5,220 bases of DNA, from NCBI GenBank assembly GCA_934757945.1, contig CAKVLT010000106.1, forward strand, positions 1 to 5,220, given 5' to 3'. Position 1 is the first letter of the stretch. Each line of letters starts with the position of its first letter. Positions 1-5,013 of the stretch are shown here, in pieces. Both the position numbers and the translations under genes were made by a program. The DNA is from an uncultured Bulleidia sp. (GTDB taxonomy: Bacteria > Bacillota_I > Bacilli_A > Erysipelotrichales > Erysipelotrichaceae). The notes below the pieces were generated by a model. The model was given only the letters and a program-made list of their open reading frames with translations, made no database searches and was not told the DNA's origin.

Positions 1-77
1 TGAAAACGGGACAGTGTAAGGTAAGGACAACAGTACAAACACGCAAATTAACTATAACGCAGAATAAGAGCAGCAAG

Positions 78-98
78 CCCCTGGCTTTAGTCGTGGGG
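78..98 (+). repeat. Left-end stem-loop of the TnpB element
   Basis: CCCC (78-81) pairs with GGGG (95-98), and TGGC (82-85) pairs with GTCG (90-93) using G-U wobbles. The loop is TTTA and T94 is left bulged. The right-end hairpin at 1908-1929 has the same plan and similar sequence. A hairpin with an extrahelical T is the known TnpA recognition form in IS608; applying that here is inference. A second small stem, TTTTTT-GCTT-AAAAAA at 110-125, follows. Confidence 0.6.
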
Positions 99-176
99 AA
101 GAATGAGGATTTTTTGCTTAAAAAAGCACGCGTATAACAGTATGTCTGGCGTCGCGTAACGTGATATAGATGCATT

Positions 177-183
177 AAGGAGG
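177..183 (+). promoter_or_regulatory. Ribosome binding site of tnpB
   Basis: AAGGAGG lies 10 bases before the ATG at 194 and is a near-perfect Shine-Dalgarno match. It supports 194 as the start. I could not find a convincing sigma-A promoter upstream of it. Confidence 0.7.
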
Positions 184-193
184 CTTTTAGAGC

Positions 194-838
194 ATGAGTA
201 AATCTACAACTAAATCTTATGTAGTCAGTTATGAATTGCAATTTGATGAAGCTAATCCTATGTCTGTTTTGTCTAAACTAGATAAGATAGTTGTAGATAT
301 TTACAATGCTGTGCTCAGAGAAGGACTGAAGAGGCTTCATAAGGTGCAACACGACCGCATTTACCAGAGCTACAGAGAGGAATATGTGAAGCTTCTACAG
401 AAGAAAGAGCTTACTCCTGTGGATAAGAAAATCAAGAATGAGTTGAGCAAGCAGATGAATGAAATCTGTAAGAACTATGGATTTACTGAGTACGATTTAC
501 ATCGTTTCTCTGCTGCCCCTAGACATCATTTTCATGATCAGCTTGGTGTACATGAGTGCCAAAAGCTGGCTTCCATAGCCTTTAAAGCATTACAGAATTT
601 GAGATTTGGCAAAGCTGAGAAGGTACACTTCAAAAAAAGAGATGAGCTCATTTCCATCACAAACAAAGATAATACAACTGGTATCAGATTCGTTAGAGAT
701 ACAATGCGTGTTCGATATAAAAACCACAGTTTTCCAATCATCATCAAGCCTGATGACCAATATGGACAGCTTGCATTTCTGGACAGAGTAAAATATGTAC
801 AGCTTATGCCTAAGAGAATCAGAGGCAAGGTCAGATAG
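194..838 (+). CDS. TnpB N-terminal fragment (214 aa)
   Basis: This is the part translated from the good ribosome binding site before the TAG. It starts with the beta-strand typical of TnpB N-termini (KSYVVSYELQFD, 7-18) and then a long, charged helical section (about 30-140), matching the wedge and REC-like parts that hold guide RNA and target. Residues 155-214 return to beta-strands of the wedge. It contains no RuvC catalytic residue, so it cannot cut DNA. Whether it is stable or can still bind the RNA is unknown. Confidence 0.6.
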   Translation: MSKSTTKSYVVSYELQFDEANPMSVLSKLDKIVVDIYNAVLREGLKRLHKVQHDRIYQSYREEYVKLLQKKELTPVDKKIKNELSKQMNEICKNYGFTEYDLHRFSAAPRHHFHDQLGVHECQKLASIAFKALQNLRFGKAEKVHFKKRDELISITNKDNTTGIRFVRDTMRVRYKNHSFPIIIKPDDQYGQLAFLDRVKYVQLMPKRIRGKVR

Positions 839-946
839 TTTGCAAATATCACTTTTGAAGGCACACCACCTCAAAAAGAAAAACATGTTTTCGGGGATGA
901 AGATACCGTACAGGGTATAGATATTGGTGTAAGCACTGTAGCGGTT

Positions 947-1687
947 GTGAATGAGCATGAAGCGCATTTGTATGAATTAGCTGAAGGATGTACTTTGGAT
1001 ATGCGTAAGAAACACATAATTCAGAGAAAGACGGATCGTTCCAGAAGAGCAACTAATCCAGATAACTATGACGCTGATGGCACTGCTAAGAAAGGAAGAC
1101 ATATCTGGAAGCAATCCAATGCTTATAAGAAGCTGAAAGCCAGACTTGCGGAGATAAGTCGTAAAATAGCTATCAAGCGTAAGCAGGAACATGAGGTGCT
1201 TGCAAATAAAATTCTTGCCAGTGGCACGGATATACGTGTGGAAAGCATGAGCTTTAAGGGATTGCAGAAACGTTCCAAGAATATCACACGCAAGTCTAAC
1301 GGAAGAATCAACAGCAAGAAGCGGTTTGGCAAGACAATTCAGAGTAGAGCATCCGCAATGTTTCTAAGCATACTCAATAGAAAACTTGGATACATTGATA
1401 GCTCTATTAAGAAAGTGAATACTGCCAAAGTAAAGGCATCTCAATACAATCCACTAACCAAAACTTATCAGCGTAAGGAATTAAAAGATCGTATGATTCA
1501 GTTAAAGAATGGAATCATCGTACAAAGAGATATGCTAAGTGCATATATCTTAGCTAATACAAACAGCAGCTTAGCATCAATCAACAAGAAAAAATGTTTG
1601 CAGGGATTTGATAATTTCAAGCAATTGCAAGACAGGGAAATACAACGATTACAACAAAACAGTCAACTGATGTGGTATATCAGTTGA
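947..1687 (+). CDS. TnpB C-terminal fragment (RuvC domain, likely untranslated alone)
   Basis: The frame continues directly after the TAG, but the first in-frame ATG is at 947. There is no ATG, GTG or TTG in frame between 839 and 946, and no Shine-Dalgarno site before 947. A protein started here would begin at position 252 and lose the first RuvC aspartate (D243). It would keep E350 and D446, so it would be catalytically dead. The basic helical bridge (about 270-345) and the region around RuvC-III (436-460) are intact. The tail, ending QNSQLMWYIS, is encoded by an inverted repeat that spans the stop codon. Independent expression is doubtful; the sequence is best read as the second half of one broken gene. 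Confidence 0.4.
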   Translation: MNEHEAHLYELAEGCTLDMRKKHIIQRKTDRSRRATNPDNYDADGTAKKGRHIWKQSNAYKKLKARLAEISRKIAIKRKQEHEVLANKILASGTDIRVESMSFKGLQKRSKNITRKSNGRINSKKRFGKTIQSRASAMFLSILNRKLGYIDSSIKKVNTAKVKASQYNPLTKTYQRKELKDRMIQLKNGIIVQRDMLSAYILANTNSSLASINKKKCLQGFDNFKQLQDREIQRLQQNSQLMWYIS

Positions 1688-1938
1688 TTCAGTAAATGAA
1701 TACCCCTGATAGTAATACTATCCACCGTCCGACATAACGGTGTAACAGGAATATCCATAAATGTACGTTAGGGTCATATAAAATATCTCAGATGTTTTAT
1801 ATGGGCAGGACGGTGAAGCATATCATGTATTTGATAGGATATCCGATCTGAAAGAGGCGGAACTAGAGCAGTATTTCGAATACTGAAAAACTTCGTAGAC
1901 TTTAGAACCCCCTGACTTCAGTTACGGGGAGGATGTCA
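1661..1938 (+). ncRNA. Candidate omega RNA (TnpB guide RNA scaffold)
   Basis: This non-coding stretch is a chain of stems. TCAACTGAT (1663-1671) pairs with ATCAGTTGA (1679-1687) across the tnpB stop. GATAGT-AAT-ACTATC forms a hairpin at 1708-1722. CACCGTCC (1723-1730) pairs with GGACGGTG (1808-1815) and encloses a 13-pair hairpin with a TCA loop (1775-1803). Further hairpins lie at 1821-1836, 1869-1885 and 1908-1929. ATATCC (1751-1756) can pair with GGATAT (1837-1842) as a pseudoknot. Omega RNAs are known to come from the 3' end of tnpB through the right end of the element, with the guide taken from flanking DNA; the position and structure fit. The 5' end, and whether this RNA is made, cannot be seen. 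The guide would start near 1939. Confidence 0.65.
1908..1929 (+). repeat. Right-end stem-loop of the TnpB element
   Basis: CCCC (1908-1911) pairs with GGGG (1926-1929), and TGAC (1913-1916) with GTTA (1921-1924). The loop is TTCA, with a C/C mismatch between the two stem parts. It mirrors the left-end hairpin at 78-98 in plan, loop and following bases (GGGGAGGATG against GGGGAAGAATG). It would serve both as the TnpA recognition hairpin and as the last stem of the omega RNA. Confidence 0.65.
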
Positions 1939-1985
1939 GTTTGTATACAAATTGTCATAAAAGTTCAGAGTAAGGAATGGTGCAA

Positions 1986-2010
1986 TTACCAAAGTATGGT
2001 AAAATATAAT
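1986..2010 (+). promoter_or_regulatory. Candidate darA promoter with overlapping palindrome
   Basis: TGGTAAAAT (1997-2005) fits an extended -10 element, and TATAAT (2005-2010) is a second perfect -10 match. Neither has a good -35 hexamer at normal spacing. The 6-base inverted repeat TTACCA-N5-TGGTAA (1986-2002) covers the -10 region and could be an operator. The regulator is unknown. The promoter lies outside the inserted element. Confidence 0.4.
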
Positions 2011-2029
2011 AAAGAGGAGGAATTCCAAT

Positions 2030-2353
2030 ATGAAGTTAATTTTAGCTATTGTTTCTAATGATGACGCATCTGCAGTATCTTCTGCACTGACAAAGAATAA
2101 TTTCTACATGACACGTCTTGCAACTACAGGTGGTTTCTTAAGAGCAGGAAACACAACACTTATTGTAGGTACTGAGGATGATCTGGTAGATAAGTGTATT
2201 GATGTCATCGGTTCTGAGGCAAAGAGACGTACAGAAATCGTACCTTCCACAGCAAGCTATGACATTGGTCGTTATGCTTCCTTTCCTGTAGAAGTACAGG
2301 TTGGTGGTGCAACTATCTTTGTCATTGATGTAGAACAGTTTAAGAAACTCTAA
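2030..2353 (+). CDS. darA: Cyclic-di-AMP receptor, PII-like (DarA/PstA/YaaQ family)
   Basis: This 107-residue protein belongs to the DarA/PstA family: small PII-like trimers in the cytoplasm that bind the second messenger c-di-AMP at subunit interfaces. The hallmark block LATTGGFLRAGNTT (30-43) is intact, and so is the C-terminal FPVEVQVGGATIFV (85-98). Residues known to contact c-di-AMP in the Staphylococcus and Bacillus proteins are recognisable: N24, T28, F36, L37, N41, G47. Position 26, an Arg in those two proteins, is Tyr here, and the loop before FPVEV (70-84) lacks the usual GG-ADSY pattern. The length is typical. AGGAGG at 2015-2020, 9 bases upstream, supports the start. A terminator at 2365-2390 suggests a single-gene transcript. 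The partner protein of the family is still poorly defined. The family call is near certain. Confidence 0.95.
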   Translation: MKLILAIVSNDDASAVSSALTKNNFYMTRLATTGGFLRAGNTTLIVGTEDDLVDKCIDVIGSEAKRRTEIVPSTASYDIGRYASFPVEVQVGGATIFVIDVEQFKKL

Positions 2354-2364
2354 GAAAGGAAATG

Positions 2365-2390
2365 AAAAGAGCGCGTATAACGCTCTTTTT
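2365..2390 (+). terminator. Rho-independent terminator after darA
   Basis: AAAAGAGCG (2365-2373) pairs perfectly with CGCTCTTTT (2381-2389) around a 7-base loop, and the 3' arm runs into TTTTT (2386-2390). It starts 11 bases after the darA stop and ends 12 bases before the next start codon. Confidence 0.85.
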
Positions 2391-2402
2391 AGATTATAAG
2401 GA

Positions 2403-2909
2403 ATGAAAGAAGTAAGAAAGACAACACTTGAAGATGTAGAAAGAGTACTGGACATCTTCCATCGTGCAAGTGAAAGTATGCATGAGATGGGCATTGCCCA
2501 ATGGCTGAATGGATATCCTGCAAAAGAAGATGTTCTGAAAGATATCACCAGTGGAGAATCTTATGTGCTAACAGAAGATGGAGTAATACAGGGCACAGCG
2601 TATATTTGTACACAGCCTGAGCCGGATTATGCAGAGATAGAAGGTAAGTGGGCAAATGAGGACCCCTATGTTGTGATACACAGAATTGCTGTGGATACTG
2701 AAGTGAAAGGAAAAGGCTATGCTAATGAGCTTTTAAACAAGGCAAAAGAAGTGGCTTTGGCACATGGATATGAAAATATTCGTGTTGATACGCATGAGGA
2801 TAATCTTCCTATGAGAGCCTTTATAGACAAGCATGGATTCACTTATTGTGGAACCGTTACCATTCAAAGAGATGGTACAAAGAGAAGGGGCTATATTCTT
2901 CACTTGTAA
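2403..2909 (+). CDS. GNAT family N-acetyltransferase
   Basis: The 168-residue protein has the single-domain GNAT fold, which moves an acetyl group from acetyl-CoA to an amine. The N-terminal strand and helix (EVRKTTLEDVERVLDIF, 3-19) are typical. Motif A is VIHRIAVDTEVKGKGYANELL (91-111), where VKGKGYA is the acetyl-CoA pyrophosphate loop. Motif B follows at 125-150, with RVDTHEDN and AFIDKHGFTYCG. The substrate cannot be told from sequence. An in-frame TAA at 2397-2399 rules out any earlier start, and the next Met (26) would cut into the fold, so ATG 2403 must be used. Its only Shine-Dalgarno-like bases, AAGGA (2398-2402), touch the ATG, which is unusual. The darA terminator ends only 12 bases upstream, so expression may depend on read-through or an unseen promoter. 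Confidence 0.9.
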   Translation: MKEVRKTTLEDVERVLDIFHRASESMHEMGIAQWLNGYPAKEDVLKDITSGESYVLTEDGVIQGTAYICTQPEPDYAEIEGKWANEDPYVVIHRIAVDTEVKGKGYANELLNKAKEVALAHGYENIRVDTHEDNLPMRAFIDKHGFTYCGTVTIQRDGTKRRGYILHL

Positions 2910-2964
2910 TGCAGGAAGTATCTTTGTAAAATAAGCTCATATCTATTTTAAAGGGGATAATTAT

Positions 2965-3573
2965 ATGTCAGAAGAAAATAAAAATGAATCTGTTACTGCT
3001 CAGGAAGTAAAGGATTCATCTGCAGAAAAAAAAGCAGCACCTTCCAAGGGGCTAAACCTTGGTATGGTTATCGTAATTATCGGTGTATGTGTTGCTGTAC
3101 TGTTTTTGATTTTTAAAAAGAGTGGTTCTATTTTAGTGGATCCAAGTGAATGGGCTAAAGGCGGAGGAGGCCATAGAAGTTATATTTATGTAGAACTGGA
3201 TACAGCTTCTCAGGCAGATAAAGCAGCTAACTTTACCTTCCATGCTCCAGAGGAAATCAAAGGCTTAACAGATATTGATTACTGGATTGTAGATGACTAC
3301 ATCTATGACTTACGTTACAGAGACAGTGAAGGCCAGACTTCCATTATTCTGCACAAGTGTAAGAAAGATGATCTGGAAAGTGCAGATACCAATACCTACA
3401 GAACTATTAATACAGTAGATATTGATGGTATGGAAGTAATTGAAAAGGGTGAAGATGGTAAGGTGAAGAGTGTTCTATGGAAAAAAAAGAGCTTCTATTA
3501 TCAGATTCTTACCAATGATGCCTATGCTCTGGATCCTGAAGAAATTCCAGATTTAATAGCAGCAATAGAGTAG
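2965..3573 (+). CDS. Single-pass membrane protein of unknown function
   Basis: The 202-residue protein has a polar, charged N-terminus rich in Glu, Lys and Ala (1-29), one strongly hydrophobic segment (about 31-50, LGMVIVIIGVCVAVLFLIF) followed by KK, and a 150-residue soluble domain. There is no signal-peptidase or lipobox motif, so the segment is probably an anchor with the C-terminal domain outside; this topology is inferred. A Gly-rich stretch (AKGGGG, 64-69) joins anchor and domain. The C-terminal part (about 152-202), with DGMEVIE, VLWKKKSFYYQI and a closing acidic helix, resembles DUF4367-type extracellular domains in pattern, but I cannot confirm membership. AAGGGG (2951-2956) stands 8 bases before the ATG. 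It follows the GNAT gene by 55 bases with no clear terminator between, so the two may be co-transcribed. Confidence 0.8.
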   Translation: MSEENKNESVTAQEVKDSSAEKKAAPSKGLNLGMVIVIIGVCVAVLFLIFKKSGSILVDPSEWAKGGGGHRSYIYVELDTASQADKAANFTFHAPEEIKGLTDIDYWIVDDYIYDLRYRDSEGQTSIILHKCKKDDLESADTNTYRTINTVDIDGMEVIEKGEDGKVKSVLWKKKSFYYQILTNDAYALDPEEIPDLIAAIE

Positions 3574-3596
3574 AGAGGAAACTCTCTGCTTTTTTT
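3569..3596 (+). terminator. Rho-independent terminator overlapping a stop codon
   Basis: AGAGAG (3572-3577) pairs with CTCTCT (3582-3587) around a GAAA tetraloop. The stem can extend through T-G, G-C and A-T pairs to 3569/3590, and a run of seven T follows (3590-3596). The 5' arm includes the last two bases of the TAG stop at 3571-3573, so termination is tight against the coding end. Confidence 0.8.
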
Positions 3597-3603
3597 GAAT
3601 CAC

Positions 3604-3706
3604 TACAGTTGCATTGTTCCGTTATTAGCTTTGTTGGCAACAGGTGGAATGGAAACTGTACAGGCTATACAAACGTCAATTTGTGTAGATTGTACGTATT
3701 TGTATA
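3604..3706 (+). repeat. Inverted repeats in the bsh upstream region
   Basis: Two dyads lie between the terminator and bsh. TACAGTT (3604-3610) matches AACTGTA (3654-3660), with CATT/AATG pairing inside it. TATACAAA (3666-3673) matches TTTGTATA (3699-3706), extended by CGT/ACG after a two-base bulge. The right arm of the second dyad overlaps the candidate promoter region, so it could be a regulator site. I see no gene in this 150-base stretch. Confidence 0.35.
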
Positions 3707-3719
3707 AAAAGGGTATACT
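3690..3719 (+). promoter_or_regulatory. Candidate sigma-A promoter of bsh
   Basis: TATACT (3714-3719) matches the -10 consensus at five of six positions. TTGTAC (3690-3695) is a partial -35 at 18 bases. An alternative is TTGTGT (3681-3686) with TATAAA (3703-3708) at 16 bases. The first would give a leader of only about 17 bases before the ATG at 3743. Confidence 0.45.
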
Positions 3720-3728
3720 AATTGTATC

Positions 3729-3734
3729 AGGAGG
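3729..3734 (+). promoter_or_regulatory. Ribosome binding site that fixes the bsh start
   Basis: AGGAGG stands 8 bases before ATG 3743. An upstream in-frame ATG at 3722 lies before this site and would add seven residues ahead of the catalytic Cys, so it is rejected. Confidence 0.85.
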
Positions 3735-3742
3735 TATTGAAA

Positions 3743-4723
3743 ATGTGTACAGCAGCAACTTATCGCAGTGATCATTTCTATTTTGGGAGAAATTTAGATT
3801 ATGAATTTGGATATGGGGAAAGAGTACTGGTGATTCCAAGGAACTTCCCGTTTACATTCAAACATATGCCGGATAAACCAACGCATTATGCCATGATTGG
3901 TATGGGTATTGTAGAAAATGGATATCCACATCTGTTTGATGGTATGAATGAAAAGGGTATTGGCATGGCAGGGTTAAACTTTGTAGGTAATGCCGTGTAT
4001 CATCCTGTTAAAGAGGGTAAAAATAATATTGCTCAGTATGAGTTTATGAACTATGTATTAAGCAGTTGTGGAACTATGGAGGAAGTAAGAGAATTGCTTT
4101 CCAACATGAACCTGGATGATGAAACGTATTCTGATGCTTTCCCTGTAGCACAGTTACATTGGATTATTGCCAGTGAAACAGATTGTTTAGTAGTGGAAAG
4201 TATGAAAGATGGATTACATGTACACGATAATCCTATTGGTGTTTTAACCAATAATCCACCATTTGAAACTCAGAGATTTTTATTGAATCAGTACATGGCT
4301 TTATCCAACAGGCAGCCTGTGAATACTTTTGGTAAAGATGCAGAGTTATCTACCTATTCCAGAGGAATGGGTACGATTGGATTGCCAGGTGATTTAAGTT
4401 CTTCAGGAAGATTTGCTAAAGTGGCATTTACAAAATTAAATGTATCTAATGTAAAAGGAGAAACAGAAAGTGTTGCACAGTTCTTCCATATCTTACATTC
4501 TGTGGAACAACAGAAGGGATGTTGTGAAGTGGCAGAAGGCAAGTATGAATATACTATTTATTCCAGCTGTATGGATACTAATACAGGTACTTTCTATTAC
4601 ACAACCTATAACAATCCTTCTATTACAGGTGTAAACATGCATGATTGTGACCTGGAAGGTACTACTATCTATCAGTGTGCAGTGGAATCTGTACAGACAG
4701 TGAATATGAGAACTGCAAAATGA
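3743..4723 (+). CDS. bsh: Bile salt hydrolase (choloylglycine hydrolase)
   Basis: The 326-residue enzyme cleaves the amide bond of glycine- or taurine-conjugated bile acids, releasing free bile acids. It is an N-terminal nucleophile hydrolase, normally cytoplasmic; no signal peptide is seen. Removal of Met1 exposes Cys2 (MCTAATY) as nucleophile. Other residues of the known active site are present: R16 and D19 in FGRNLDYE, N79 in AGLNF, the Asn pair N170/N171 in LTNNPPF, and R223 in SSSGRFAKVAF. The motif SRGMGTIGLPGDLSS (206-220) is typical of bile salt hydrolases. Penicillin V acylases share the fold, but these motifs favour bile acids. Substrate preference cannot be read. The gene has its own promoter-like sequence and follows a terminator, so it seems monocistronic. 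It points to a gut habitat. Confidence 0.93.
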   Translation: MCTAATYRSDHFYFGRNLDYEFGYGERVLVIPRNFPFTFKHMPDKPTHYAMIGMGIVENGYPHLFDGMNEKGIGMAGLNFVGNAVYHPVKEGKNNIAQYEFMNYVLSSCGTMEEVRELLSNMNLDDETYSDAFPVAQLHWIIASETDCLVVESMKDGLHVHDNPIGVLTNNPPFETQRFLLNQYMALSNRQPVNTFGKDAELSTYSRGMGTIGLPGDLSSSGRFAKVAFTKLNVSNVKGETESVAQFFHILHSVEQQKGCCEVAEGKYEYTIYSSCMDTNTGTFYYTTYNNPSITGVNMHDCDLEGTTIYQCAVESVQTVNMRTAK

Positions 4724-4729
4724 AAATAG

Positions 4730-4745
4730 GAATCGAGCGCGATTC
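4730..4745 (+). other. Short hairpin just after bsh
   Basis: GAATCG (4730-4735) pairs with CGATTC (4740-4745) around AGCG, starting 6 bases after the bsh stop. No T-run follows, so it is a poor intrinsic terminator; it may stabilise the mRNA 3' end. The next 200 bases (4746-4949) are AT-rich with stops in every frame, and I see no gene there. Confidence 0.4.
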
Positions 4746-4949
4746 ACTTGATTGTAAATCTCAATAGCACTCCATAAATACCGAAATATTTTGATTTTAG
4801 CATGTTTTCTGCACAAATAGCTACGAAATAACTTCATGTAATTTTATATTGCTCCATATCAAAATGGTGTATAAAAAATTGAATTGCAGGTGTGGAAAAG
4901 ACTCACTACTATTGCTTACAAAAAATCGTGTATAAGCTAAAGGAAAGCT

Positions 4950-4994
4950 AACAACCCTCGGCATAACCGCCTAACGGATATGCCGAGGGTTGTT
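4950..4994. terminator. Strong 16-pair hairpin, possible bidirectional terminator
   Basis: AACAACCCTCGGCATA (4950-4965) pairs perfectly with TATGCCGAGGGTTGTT (4979-4994). After an A/A mismatch, CCG/CGG pairs again, closing a 5-base loop. On the + strand the arm ends in GTTGTTTC, and on the minus strand in GTTGTTAGC, so the T-tracts are short in both directions. It could end the bsh transcript or one from the right. It could also be a palindromic repeat unit. Confidence 0.55.
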
Positions 4995-5013
4995 TCATGA
5001 TTTTGAGGCGAAT

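Larger units (their letters stand above)
194..1687 (+). pseudogene. tnpB: RNA-guided endonuclease TnpB, interrupted by an in-frame TAG
   Basis: One frame of 497 codon positions encodes a TnpB/OrfB-type protein, broken only by TAG at 836-838 (position 215). TnpB proteins are omega-RNA-guided DNA nucleases and the ancestors of Cas12. The RuvC residues are readable: D243 in GIDIGVSTVA (nt 920-922), E350 in VESMSFKG (nt 1241-1243), and D446 in VQRDMLSAYIL (nt 1529-1531). The zinc ribbon with two CxxC pairs that usually lies between RuvC-II and RuvC-III is absent; that stretch reads KASQYNPLTKTY (413-424). The stop falls in a beta-strand region just ahead of RuvC-I, where relatives usually carry an aromatic or polar residue, so a single base change explains it. 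No frameshift is needed. The stop could be a true mutation, a sequencing error, or rarely read through; I favour a recent mutation. Confidence 0.8.
50..1938 (+). mobile_element. tnpB-only IS200/IS605-type element (boundaries approximate)
   Basis: The unit holds a tnpB reading frame (194-1687), a structured 3' RNA region (about 1661-1929), and similar stem-loops near both ends (78-98 and 1908-1929) in the same orientation. Subterminal palindromes of this kind are what the Y1 transposase TnpA recognises in IS200/IS605 elements. No tnpA is present, so any movement would need TnpA supplied in trans. The right boundary probably lies just after the right hairpin, near the GATGTCA at 1932-1938. The left boundary cannot be fixed; I place it loosely between 40 and 77. 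Positions 1-49 hold nothing I recognise. The element sits about 90 bases upstream of darA in the same direction. The tnpB frame is interrupted, so the copy is probably not autonomous as a nuclease. Confidence 0.75.

Noticed and set aside
606..791. Plus-strand frame of 61 codons inside tnpB
   Set aside because: It lies in another frame of a well-supported gene and has no ribosome binding site.
538..1332. Minus-strand open frames at 538-864, 590-967, 849-1052, 977-1192 and 1123-1332
   Set aside because: They lie opposite the tnpB frame, have no ribosome sites, and their products are low-complexity and unlike any family I know; they are shadows of the real gene.
129..2380. Shared 10-mer CGCGTATAAC near the tnpB start and in the darA terminator
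   Set aside because: Several 10-base matches are expected by chance in a window of this size, and the contexts differ.
2138..2548. Minus-strand frame of 136 codons across darA and the GNAT gene
   Set aside because: It crosses two confident genes and a terminator; it is an antisense shadow.
3722..3742. Longer bsh start at ATG 3722
   Set aside because: It lies upstream of the AGGAGG site and would bury the catalytic Cys2, which must follow the initiator Met.
3601..3790. Open plus-strand frame with hydrophobic residues before and into bsh
   Set aside because: It has no start or ribosome site, begins in the terminator and runs out of frame into bsh; it looks accidental.
3603..3839. Minus-strand frame of 78 codons over the bsh promoter
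   Set aside because: It overlaps the bsh start and promoter and has no recognisable domain.
4051..4837. Minus-strand frames within and after bsh (4051-4251, 4354-4542, 4493-4837)
   Set aside because: They are antisense to an intact bsh gene and have no ribosome sites or known motifs.
114..4937. Similarity between 114-137 and 4912-4935 (both TTGCTTA, an A-run, then GTATAA)
   Set aside because: The match is partly a run of A, and TTGCTT to TATAA spacing is 13 bases, too short for a sigma-A promoter; it is probably chance.
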